Positions 1 through 7,547 of a stretch of DNA of 64,000 bases are shown piece after piece; the first letter of the stretch is position 1, and each line of letters opens with the position of its first letter. Source of the DNA: Bacteroidota bacterium (lineage in GTDB: Bacteria; Bacteroidota; Bacteroidia; Flavobacteriales; Flavobacteriaceae). The position numbers and the translations under genes are program-made. The notes under the pieces were generated by a model, which saw nothing but the letters and a program-made list of their open reading frames with translations, did not search any database and was not told the origin of the DNA. Location of the stretch: positions 1 to 64,000 of the forward strand of contig JAJRRO010000097.1 in the NCBI GenBank assembly GCA_024279425.1, read 5' to 3'.

Positions 1-1
1 A

Positions 2-145
2 GAAGTTAAAACAAAGAAAAATGACAAAAAACAGAACACTGGAAGCAAGAAAAAAACAGTTCAGGGAAAATCATTTAACTTCGTGAAAGCACTCTCTTAT
101 AAATTAACCCTAAAGAGTTCAGATTTATTTGACGACATACACTAA
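2..145 (+). CDS. C-terminal tail of an unknown protein (partial at left edge)
   Basis: An open frame enters from the left edge and runs 47 codons to a TAA at 143-145. It is lysine-rich at first, then reads SFNFVKALSYKLTLKSSDLF, which looks like real protein rather than random sequence. I do not recognise the family. It is convergent with the integrase gene and would lie inside any element that the integrase mobilises. The rest of the gap up to 313 shows nothing recognisable. The frame could be chance, since only its 3' end is visible. Confidence 0.3.
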   Translation, partial: EVKTKKNDKKQNTGSKKKTVQGKSFNFVKALSYKLTLKSSDLFDDIH

Positions 146-313
146 AGATAATGATATGAAAGAGAGAAGTAATTAATTTATAACTTTTAGCAATTATTAC
201 ACGTAAGCTCATTCCATGTAAGTTACCCTCGTCTATTCTTCTGATGAATTATCAGATTAGGCTTGTATAATAAAAGCTTCCTTACATTTTTAAAGAAAAA
301 TCATCTAGAAAGA

Positions 314-1570
314 TTATTGGCCAACTTTGGAGACTTTTCGTTTATCCCCTCTTAGTTCCATTATAGCCATCAAATTCTGCATATCCTCCCCTACTTTCTT
401 TTCCACAACCCTCGCATAAATTTGTGTAGTCGAAAGCTTAGTATGACCTAACAGCTTGGAAACGGTTTCAATTGGCACCCCATTTGAAAGTGTAATCGCA
501 GTTGCGAACGTATGCCGTGCCACATGAAAAGTTATCTTCTTTTGAATTCCACAGACTTTAGCAATATCCTTCAAAGTCCGGTTAATCATTGGATTGCTGT
601 ACATGGGCAGCAACCTTCCCTTTTTAAATAAATCAAGGTCATCTTTATACTTATCTATAATTTCCTTGGCCTTTGGTAACAAGGGAATCTTTAAAGGTTC
701 ATCGGTCTTCGTTCGTTTAGTGTAGAGCCAATCGTTGCCATCCATACCTTTTACCAAATGGTCGGCTTTTAATTCTTGTACATCAATAAAGGACAGGCCT
801 GTATAGCAGGCAAAAATAAACAGGTCTTGGATGTGTTGGGTACTTGGTACTTTAAAGGTAGTTTCTTCAATCAGTTGTAGCTCCCGTTCCGTTAAGAACT
901 GACGTTCGGTTTTTTCGAATCGTAACTTGAAATTGATAAAGGGGTCTTTTTCCAGCCATTCCAATTTTACGGCAAGCCTTGACATCTTTTTTAACCGCTC
1001 CATATGTTTCATGGTTCCGTTATTGGCACAACCCATTCTTGTGGCTGGTTTGTATTTTCTTATGTACAGTTCGAAATCAACAATAAAACCATAGTTCAGT
1101 TTTTTGAGTGGCACATCTTCAACATTCTTTTCCTCTTTCAAAAATTCTTTGATACAACGTTCCGTGCTGTAGTAGTTTTTCATTGTACCTTTTCTCAGCA
1201 CAGTAAGCATAGAAGTATTGTGATACGTAATCAATTCCAGCAAAGTTTTGTACCTCTCATCTTGCCCTAGATATCTTGCCTTTATTCCTGCTGAAGTAAT
1301 GTCAACTTCCTCTTGTAAAAGTTGCCGATGTGCCTCGTGCAATCCAGTAAAAACTTGGTCTAAATATTTGTTTAAAGAGATTACATACTTTGAAAATCCT
1401 TTGCCTCTTTTGCTTCTATTATCCCATAAAGAGGCCTTCAATTCCCGATTGAGACTAAATTCCGCTCTTTTACCGTCTACGGTGACACGAGCGTAAAGCA
1501 TTAAGTTTTCAGTTTCTCTTTCGAGCTTTCTGGTAATGAATACGACCGATAATCTACTGTTTTCTAACAT
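314..1570 (-). CDS. Tyrosine recombinase / site-specific integrase (Bacteroidota transposon type)
   Basis: This 418-residue protein has the three parts of a phage-type integrase: an arm-binding N-terminal domain (about 10-95), a SAM-like core-binding domain (about 105-205) and a catalytic domain (about 225-400). Visible catalytic residues are H349 and R352 (HVARHTFAT), H376 (LLGHTKLSTTQIY) and the nucleophile Y385. The first catalytic Arg, usually in TGLRxxE, is absent: the motif reads CYTGLSFIDV. That substitution is known from integrases of Bacteroidota conjugative transposons such as IntDOT. The gene points away from the tRNA-Ser/tRNA-Pro pair, with its 5' end 226 bp from the tRNA-Pro 3' end, as expected for an integrase next to its attachment site. 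No excisionase or relaxase is visible in the window, so the class of element is unknown. Confidence 0.93.
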   Translation of the reverse strand: MLENSRLSVVFITRKLERETENLMLYARVTVDGKRAEFSLNRELKASLWDNRSKRGKGFSKYVISLNKYLDQVFTGLHEAHRQLLQEEVDITSAGIKARYLGQDERYKTLLELITYHNTSMLTVLRKGTMKNYYSTERCIKEFLKEEKNVEDVPLKKLNYGFIVDFELYIRKYKPATRMGCANNGTMKHMERLKKMSRLAVKLEWLEKDPFINFKLRFEKTERQFLTERELQLIEETTFKVPSTQHIQDLFIFACYTGLSFIDVQELKADHLVKGMDGNDWLYTKRTKTDEPLKIPLLPKAKEIIDKYKDDLDLFKKGRLLPMYSNPMINRTLKDIAKVCGIQKKITFHVARHTFATAITLSNGVPIETVSKLLGHTKLSTTQIYARVVEKKVGEDMQNLMAIMELRGDKRKVSKVGQ

Positions 1571-1686
1571 GTTACGTAGCTTTAAATTAGTAAATAAATG
1601 GTAAAAAACACGAGGTCAAATACCTTTAAAAGCTACTTCAATGTACAAAAAATACTGTGGTGTCCAATTCCCGAATCCCACACCAG

Positions 1687-1731
1687 AGAGGTGCTTTCAG
1701 GTAGTTTCATGAGGTTTCATTTGATACCTCT
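1687..1731. repeat. Short repeats upstream of the integrase (possible recombinase arm sites)
   Basis: Between the integrase start and the tRNA terminator, GTTTCAT occurs twice, at 1704-1710 and 1714-1720, one helical turn apart. They sit inside the inverted pairs AGAGGT/ACCTCT (1687-1692, 1726-1731) and AGGTA/TACCT (1699-1703, 1725-1729). Short repeats here fit integrase arm sites or an autoregulatory operator, but the repeats are short and may be chance. Confidence 0.25.
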
Positions 1732-1742
1732 AAAAACATAAA

Positions 1743-1770
1743 ACGTTGCAAATCAGGTGATTTGCAACGT
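1743..1770 (-). terminator. Intrinsic terminator of the tRNA-Ser/tRNA-Pro transcript
   Basis: A perfect 13-bp inverted repeat (ACGTTGCAAATCA and its complement) with a 2-nt centre. On the minus strand it is followed by a T-rich tail, TTTTATGTTTTT. It lies 26 bp past the 3' end of tRNA-Pro. Confidence 0.75.
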
Positions 1771-1796
1771 CATGCAACTAAAAGAAATTAGTTAAG

Positions 1797-1871
1797 TCGG
1801 GGTGGCAGGATTCGAACCTGCGACCTCCGCGTCCCAAACGCGGCGCGATAACCGGGCTACGCTACACCCCG
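1797..1871 (-). tRNA. tRNA-Pro(TGG)
   Basis: A 75-nt cloverleaf read on the minus strand. The acceptor arms CGGGGTG and CACCCCG pair and the discriminator is A. The T-loop reads GGTTCGAATCC and the anticodon loop TTTGGGA gives anticodon TGG. CCA is not encoded. It lies 37 bp after tRNA-Ser and is probably co-transcribed with it. Its 3' end faces the integrase and is a candidate attachment site. Confidence 0.95.
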
Positions 1872-1908
1872 ATAGGTTATCTATATCTGTCTCTCTCACA
1901 GACTCTTG

Positions 1909-1997
1909 CGGAGAGACAGGGATTCGAACCCTGGGTACCCTTGTTAGGGTACGACGATTTAGCAAACCGCTCCTTTCGGCCACTCAGGCACCTCTCC
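1909..1997 (-). tRNA. tRNA-Ser(GCT)
   Basis: An 89-nt class II tRNA on the minus strand. The acceptor stem GGAGAGG pairs with TCTCTCC, the discriminator is G, and there is a long variable arm (GTACCC...GGGTAC). The anticodon loop TTGCTAA gives anticodon GCT. CCA is not encoded. Confidence 0.94.
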
Positions 1998-2104
1998 TAT
2001 ATATCTTTAATGAACTTCGCCCGAAAGCGGTTGCAAATGTACATTTTTCTAATACTATAATGCAACATTTTATTTACTTTTTTTATCCTTGAATTAACTA
2101 ATTC

Positions 2105-4213
2105 TCATTCGGGGTATTCTACCCTTAAATGATAGATGTTCGTGAGCTTTTGTTTAAAGATTTTCTTTATGGTTTCTATCTCTCTAAATGTAATGTCCGC
2201 ATTCAAAAATTGATTGGCGCTCATCTGACCTCCAATAATTTTATCAACAAATTCATCAATAATCATAAAAGTCGGATTCTTTAGACTCTTGGAAGCAGCT
2301 TCAACAGAATCGGCCATCATCAAAATTGCAGTTTCTTTGGAAAAAGGTATAGGGCCAGGATAACAAAAATCCTCCTCATTTAAACGTTCACCGGATTCCT
2401 GCTGCTTTTTGAAAAAGTAATAGACCAAAGTTGTACCGTGATGAGATCTAATAAAATCAATGACTCTATCGGGCAAATTGTTCTTACGGGCCAACTCTAT
2501 TCCCTCTATAACATGATTAATAATAATTTTTGCACTATCCATTGCCGTCAGGTCATCGTGGGGATTCACGTTCGTTATCTGATTTTCTGTAAAATAGTTG
2601 GGATTACCCAACTTTCCTATGTCGTGATATAATGCTCCTACGCGCACCAGCATTGCATTGGCCCCAATTTCATTGGCGGCAGCCTCTGCCAAATTTGCCA
2701 CTTGCAAAGAATGATTGAATGTACCAGGTGCCTTATTTGAAAGTTCCTTAAGCAGTCTGGAATTCGTGTCGGATAGTTCTAAAAGTGATACATCGGAAAC
2801 CAATCCAAATATCTTTTCATATGCGTATATCAAGGGTTGTACAAAAAGAGTTATCATTCCATTTAATAAAAACAAGCCCAATGTCAGCCAAATAATATTA
2901 TCTAAATTACCTTCATGAATTATATGAAAGGCCAAGTATCCAACAATATAAATAAGGGTAATCTGACCTACCGATATGAACAGATTGGCACGTTTATAAA
3001 GTTCTGAAACGGTCAATATCGTAACTATTCCGGCAATTATCTGAATAAAAATATATTCGAAACTATTTGGTACCACAAAACCCAAGATCAGCACTGTTAA
3101 CACATGTACAAAAAGACCCAGCCTAGCATCAAAAAAGGTTTTCAATATGAGAGGTAGAATACATAAAGGGACTACAAAAATGTAGCCTTCGTTATACTTC
3201 ACCATCAGGGTAGTAACAAATACCATTAAAAGAATGTTGAAAAAGATAAAAGTTACCTTGTTGCCATTCTCAAAAACCTCAAGGCGATATTTTTTCAAGA
3301 AAAGAAAAAGCATCATCAATACCAAAGCCACCAAAACGGTATAACCTCCCAGTATGAAATAATAATTATTGGAAGCCCATAATTCAGACTCAAATTCATC
3401 TTTAAGGGATTCTAGGATTTTATAATTATCCGATTCAACAACCTCGCCCTTGGCAATTATCAGTTTACCTTCATCTATGGTCCCCCGGGTGAGCGAAATC
3501 TTCGAAAGCTCATCATCAAGTGCTTTTTGTGAAAGATTACTGTCATATACTACATTAGGCTTGACAAGGTTAAAGAAAAGCGATTGAAAACTGGTGCCGA
3601 AAGACGCTAGTTGCTTTTCTTTCAAAATATTATCTATTACCCTTTCGATATCTCGAATTCGATATAAATCATCAAAATCAATTTGGTTGGCCTCGTTCTG
3701 TCTTATCAAGTAAACCTGCTTGCCCTCTTCACTTTGATCCGGTCTTAAAAGAATTCCATTTTCATAGACCCTTTCAAGTATAGCCAAACCAACCATTTTC
3801 AATGCTGGAAGCTGATTTGGGTCATATTGATCAGCAGTGAAGGACTCTTGAAATTTTATATCGAATGCATTGAAAACCCCTTTTACCACTTCCCTATCAT
3901 ACCTGTAGTAATTCAGCTGTTCTTCACTTATTCTCTGTTTTTCCCCAGAAATTTCCGCTTCACTTTTTTTTATTGAAAAATCGAAAGGAGCATACAGGTT
4001 CTCATATTGCCAAGGTTTACCCTTTTGGAATTCATATTTGAACTGGCCTCCTTTTGGAAAGAAAAACACAATGCAAAAAACAGATACAGCGTAAAGGAAG
4101 TATTTATAAATTAAAGATTGGTTTTTGTATATCCTGTCCAAGAAAAATGTATCAAATTTATTATTATCATCAAAAATAGAAAATATAAGTAGACCTTTTG
4201 CGAGTCCAATCAT
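2105..4213 (-). CDS. HD-domain membrane phosphohydrolase (YqfF/PgpH-like, 7TMR-HD)
   Basis: This 702-residue membrane protein has an N-terminal segment (YFLYAVSVFCIVFFF), a periplasmic sensor region to about residue 280, a block of about seven membrane segments (about 290-480) and a cytoplasmic HD domain. The HD signature is LVRVGALYHDIGKLGNP, with downstream HHGT and MADSVEAASKS motifs. The Gram-positive homologue PgpH hydrolyses cyclic di-AMP; that activity here is inference. The ATG at 4213 gives an unusual hydrophobic leader, so an in-frame TTG at 4141 (giving a DRIYKNQSL start) may be the real start. It is divergent from the thiolase gene, whose promoter begins at this gene's first codon. 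Confidence 0.9.
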   Translation of the reverse strand: MIGLAKGLLIFSIFDDNNKFDTFFLDRIYKNQSLIYKYFLYAVSVFCIVFFFPKGGQFKYEFQKGKPWQYENLYAPFDFSIKKSEAEISGEKQRISEEQLNYYRYDREVVKGVFNAFDIKFQESFTADQYDPNQLPALKMVGLAILERVYENGILLRPDQSEEGKQVYLIRQNEANQIDFDDLYRIRDIERVIDNILKEKQLASFGTSFQSLFFNLVKPNVVYDSNLSQKALDDELSKISLTRGTIDEGKLIIAKGEVVESDNYKILESLKDEFESELWASNNYYFILGGYTVLVALVLMMLFLFLKKYRLEVFENGNKVTFIFFNILLMVFVTTLMVKYNEGYIFVVPLCILPLILKTFFDARLGLFVHVLTVLILGFVVPNSFEYIFIQIIAGIVTILTVSELYKRANLFISVGQITLIYIVGYLAFHIIHEGNLDNIIWLTLGLFLLNGMITLFVQPLIYAYEKIFGLVSDVSLLELSDTNSRLLKELSNKAPGTFNHSLQVANLAEAAANEIGANAMLVRVGALYHDIGKLGNPNYFTENQITNVNPHDDLTAMDSAKIIINHVIEGIELARKNNLPDRVIDFIRSHHGTTLVYYFFKKQQESGERLNEEDFCYPGPIPFSKETAILMMADSVEAASKSLKNPTFMIIDEFVDKIIGGQMSANQFLNADITFREIETIKKIFKQKLTNIYHLRVEYPE

Positions 4214-4242
4214 TTTGATTGCACTTTAATTTATTAATTTCG
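4214..4242 (+). promoter_or_regulatory. Predicted promoter of the thiolase gene
   Basis: TTTG (4214-4217), a 17-bp spacer, then TAATTTCG (4235-4242), which matches the Bacteroidota -7 box TAnnTTTG at all but one position. It lies 21 bp before the thiolase ATG at 4264. Confidence 0.5.
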
Positions 4243-4263
4243 CATCATCAAAATAGTCTGGTT

Positions 4264-5439
4264 ATGAACGATGTTGTAATAGTATCTGCTGTTAGAACCC
4301 CCATAGGTAGTTTTATGGGTTCGCTTTCAACGATTCCTGCCCCTAAATTGGGTGCTTTTGCCATAAAAGGTGTTTTGGACAAAATAAAATTGGATCCCAA
4401 ACAAGTCGAAGAAGTTCTAATGGGCAATGTGGTCCAAGCCGGAACTGGCCAAGCACCGGCTAGGCAGGCGGCTATATATGCGGGTATTCCCAGTAACGTT
4501 CCATGTACCACAGTGAATAAAGTATGTGCTTCGGGCATGAAAGCTGTGATGCAAGCGGCACAGGCAATTGCCTTGGGAGATATTTCAATTGCCGTTGCAG
4601 GTGGCATGGAAAATATGAGCCTTATCCCACATTACATGTACATGAGAACAGGATTGAGGTTTGGTCCCACCTCATTGATAGATGGCATGCAAAAAGATGG
4701 GCTCGTGGACGTATATGATCAAAATGCCATGGGAGTTTGTGCAGATGCTTGTGCTGTGGAACACAAATTCAGTCGTGAGGATCAAGATGATTTTGCGATT
4801 CAGTCTTATAAAAGATCTGCTGAGGCATGGAAAAGTGGAAAATTCGCCAATGAAGTCATTCCCGTAGAAGTACCACAAAGGAGAGGGGAACCAATTGTTG
4901 TTGATGAAGATGAAGAATATAAGAATGTTAAAATAGAAAAAATTCCAGCTTTACGACCTGCATTTACCAAAGATGGTAGCGTAACAGCGGCCAATGCCTC
5001 CACAATCAATGATGGTGCAGCGGCAATGGTTCTAATGAGTGCTGATAAAGCAAGAGAATTGAATATTAGTCCTTTAGCTACAATAAAAGGTTATGCCGAT
5101 GCTGCCCAGGAACCGAAATGGTTTACAACCGCTCCAGCCAAGGCATTGCCAAAAGCTCTTGCCAAAGCGGGGGTTTCGTTGGAAGACGTAGATTATTTTG
5201 AGTTCAATGAAGCTTTTTCAATCGTAGGCCTTGCCAATATGAAATTATTGGGTCTAAATGACAAAAACGTGAATGTAAATGGTGGTGCAGTTTCCTTGGG
5301 CCATCCTTTGGGATGTTCAGGAGCTCGAATCATGATTACGTTACTTAATGTTTTGGAACAAAACAATTCCAAAATCGGGGCTGCGACAATTTGCAATGGC
5401 GGAGGTGGGGCATCAGCCATTATTTTGGAAAGAAATTAA
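4264..5439 (+). CDS. Acetyl-CoA C-acyltransferase (thiolase)
   Basis: A full-length thiolase of 391 residues that condenses or cleaves acyl-CoA units, probably in acetoacetyl-CoA metabolism. The nucleophile is C88 (NKVCASGMK). The other active-site residues are H347 (GGAVSLGHPLGCSGAR) and C377 (CNGGGGAS), and NEAF is present. I chose the ATG at 4264 because family members start with MNDVVIVSAVRTPIG; an upstream ATG at 4219 would add 15 non-homologous residues inside the promoter. The NlpC/P60-like gene follows after 18 bp, so the two are probably co-transcribed. Chain-length preference cannot be read from the sequence. Confidence 0.95.
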   Translation: MNDVVIVSAVRTPIGSFMGSLSTIPAPKLGAFAIKGVLDKIKLDPKQVEEVLMGNVVQAGTGQAPARQAAIYAGIPSNVPCTTVNKVCASGMKAVMQAAQAIALGDISIAVAGGMENMSLIPHYMYMRTGLRFGPTSLIDGMQKDGLVDVYDQNAMGVCADACAVEHKFSREDQDDFAIQSYKRSAEAWKSGKFANEVIPVEVPQRRGEPIVVDEDEEYKNVKIEKIPALRPAFTKDGSVTAANASTINDGAAAMVLMSADKARELNISPLATIKGYADAAQEPKWFTTAPAKALPKALAKAGVSLEDVDYFEFNEAFSIVGLANMKLLGLNDKNVNVNGGAVSLGHPLGCSGARIMITLLNVLEQNNSKIGAATICNGGGGASAIILERN

Positions 5440-5457
5440 TTTGTTCCTGAAGAATCT

Positions 5458-6204
5458 ATGCAATACGGTATTTGCAATTTGAGTATTGTCCCCATAAGGT
5501 CAATTGCAGAAAACTCTGCAGAAATGGTCTCGCAACTACTGTATGGCGAGCATTTTAAAATATTGGAACAACGCAAACAGTGGAGTAAAATTCGTACTGC
5601 ATTTGACAATTGCGAAGGATGGGTCCAGAACCTCCAAATAACTTTATTGACAGAGAGTGAATACCAGGAATTGGATGATATAGCTTCTCCCCATTACACG
5701 GCTGATCTTGTTTCATTTATTGAAACCGAAAAAAACCATTTATTGCCTATCGTAATGGGCTCAGTAATCAACAAGTCTTCAAATCATGGGTATGAAGGAA
5801 GCTTGGTTTCTGCAAAAAAGGATAAAAACAACCTAATTAAAACAGCTGTACACTATTTAAACACGCCCTATTTGTGGGGTGGAAAGACCCCTTTTGGCCT
5901 AGACGATTCCGGTTTTACACAAATGGTATATAAAATCAATGGATACGGACTGCTGCGCAAAGCTGCGGAACAGGCAACTCAGGGCGATCCGCTAAGTTTT
6001 ATTGAAGAATGTGAGGCAGGTGATTTGGCATTTTTCGACAATAGCGAAGGAATCATTGATCATGTGGGAATCATTATGGATAACAATTACATTATCCACG
6101 CACATGGTAAAGTCCGAATTGATAGAATTGATCATACCGGGGTTTTCAATAACGAAACCAAGACTTATACCCACCAGCTCAGGGTAATAAAACAGGTTGT
6201 ATAA
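5458..6204 (+). CDS. SH3 plus NlpC/P60-like protein with altered catalytic Cys
   Basis: A 248-residue protein with an N-terminal bacterial SH3-like domain (about 1-65), a linker, and a C-terminal NlpC/P60 domain (about 125-245) of the kind that cleaves peptidoglycan stem peptides. The fold motif YLWGGKTPFGLDDSGF is clear, but residue 150, normally the nucleophilic Cys of DCSGF, is Asp (codon GAT). The expected histidines remain at H202 (DHVGI) and H214 (HAHGK). Cysteine peptidase activity is therefore unlikely unless another residue substitutes; a binding or scaffold role is possible. No signal peptide is visible, as is common in this flavobacterial group. Confidence 0.88.
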   Translation: MQYGICNLSIVPIRSIAENSAEMVSQLLYGEHFKILEQRKQWSKIRTAFDNCEGWVQNLQITLLTESEYQELDDIASPHYTADLVSFIETEKNHLLPIVMGSVINKSSNHGYEGSLVSAKKDKNNLIKTAVHYLNTPYLWGGKTPFGLDDSGFTQMVYKINGYGLLRKAAEQATQGDPLSFIEECEAGDLAFFDNSEGIIDHVGIIMDNNYIIHAHGKVRIDRIDHTGVFNNETKTYTHQLRVIKQVV

Positions 6205-6229
6205 AAAACCCCGACTCAGGGTCAGGGTC
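6205..6229 (-). terminator. Terminator of the gyrA-TPR transcript
   Basis: An imperfect hairpin, ACCC-GAC with GTC-GGGT (6208-6228, one mismatch). On the minus strand it is followed by GGGGTTTTTTATAC. It lies between the convergent NlpC/P60-like and TPR genes and may serve both. Confidence 0.5.
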
Positions 6230-6253
6230 TTTATAAATCTTGTTTTGGAAAAT

Positions 6254-7516
6254 CTATTCTCCCAATAACTTTTTCAACCTCAAGTAGTTCTCATCATCGC
6301 CCATGGCTCCATAGATATTCCTCAATTGGGTTAAAATTCCTTGGTTGTCTGGGTTCATTTTCAAAGCATCTTCCAATACCGTAGCACCTACTTTGAACAA
6401 ATCATCTTTTTGTTGCTTTAATTCATCGTATCTGGCAATATCTGCTCGAGAATCCCCTAAGGTATTCATTTCATCAATAAGCCCATTACCTTCATTTACA
6501 TATGTGGTTGAAAGATTTAACTGGGCATTCGTATATCCAGGGTTTATTTCCAAGGCCTTTCTATAAGATGCTCGGGCCTCTTCAATATTATTTTGTTCCA
6601 TATTGATTACCCCTATATTGTAATGCAAATCTGGATTGTCGGGAGCGACAGTAGCAGCTTCAGCCATCAATGCCTTGAATTTTTCCTTATCTCCCATCTT
6701 ATAGTACAAATTAGCCTCATTCAATATCAGGTTTACATCCTTGGGGTCGTTTGCCCTTGCGGCTTGGTATGCTTCCAATGCCTTATCATCTTGACCCAAT
6801 TGTGTGTAGATCAAAGCCGTGTTTTTGACAATCTCAGCGGTTTTTGATGGGGTATTTTCATCAATCGGATCTTTATAGGTGCCAGATTTAACCATCAAAT
6901 CTCTTTGTACTTTATCCATTTCCTCAACCTCTCCCGACTCAATATTGGTAGCCTTATAGACAACGCCACTACCATCATAGCCCAAAACCTGAAGTTCATT
7001 ATAATAGGTCAATGCCTGCTCATAATGCCCTCCATTTACGGCACTACTTGCCGCATAGTAGAGATAGGAAGTATCCTTTGGGCTAAGTTTATAGCTCATA
7101 TAAAGTTTCTCACCAGCCTCCTTGAACTTCTTGTTGCCATTATCCTCAACCGCCGAATTCACTAAATCAGCCGTAACGGAGGCCATATATTGCTCAATAT
7201 CCTTACCATACTTCGCTTTTCCAATTTGTGTTTCAATTTCATCTGCTTTTTTAAATGATGAAATCGCTTCTTCAAAGGCACTATCATCTCCTTTTTTAGC
7301 CAAATCTGCGTAAATTTTCCCCCTTACAAAGTGGTATTGCGCTTGGATCTTTGCATCTGCTGAAGAAACTGACCCTTCTGCAGCTTCAAGAGCACTTTTA
7401 GCACCAGCGGAATCACCTCCTTTAAGGGCTTTCTCTGCCGCTTTTATCTCATTTTTCTGAGCAAATCCGACCATCGTAAAGGATATGGCCATTAATATTA
7501 GAACTTTAGTTTTCAT
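6254..7516 (-). CDS. Secreted tetratricopeptide-repeat protein
   Basis: A 420-residue protein with a typical signal peptide (KVLILMAISFTMVGFAQ) followed by helical TPR units. The clearest are around PDLHYNIGVINMEQNN and ARASYRKALEINPGYTNAQ, giving a solenoid likely to bind protein partners in the periplasm. It starts 31 bp after the gyrA stop with no terminator between, so it is probably transcribed with gyrA. Its function is unknown; the link to gyrA may be only shared transcription. Confidence 0.85.
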   Translation of the reverse strand: MKTKVLILMAISFTMVGFAQKNEIKAAEKALKGGDSAGAKSALEAAEGSVSSADAKIQAQYHFVRGKIYADLAKKGDDSAFEEAISSFKKADEIETQIGKAKYGKDIEQYMASVTADLVNSAVEDNGNKKFKEAGEKLYMSYKLSPKDTSYLYYAASSAVNGGHYEQALTYYNELQVLGYDGSGVVYKATNIESGEVEEMDKVQRDLMVKSGTYKDPIDENTPSKTAEIVKNTALIYTQLGQDDKALEAYQAARANDPKDVNLILNEANLYYKMGDKEKFKALMAEAATVAPDNPDLHYNIGVINMEQNNIEEARASYRKALEINPGYTNAQLNLSTTYVNEGNGLIDEMNTLGDSRADIARYDELKQQKDDLFKVGATVLEDALKMNPDNQGILTQLRNIYGAMGDDENYLRLKKLLGE

Positions 7517-7547
7517 TTCTATTTAATTAAAATATTAGTAGTGTTTA

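Noticed and set aside
1792-1983. A 63-residue minus-strand ORF across the tRNA region
   Set aside because: It is the translation of tRNA-Ser and tRNA-Pro themselves, a common false ORF.
4248-4607. A 119-residue minus-strand ORF opposite the thiolase
   Set aside because: It is fully inside a strongly conserved gene and has no recognisable motif.
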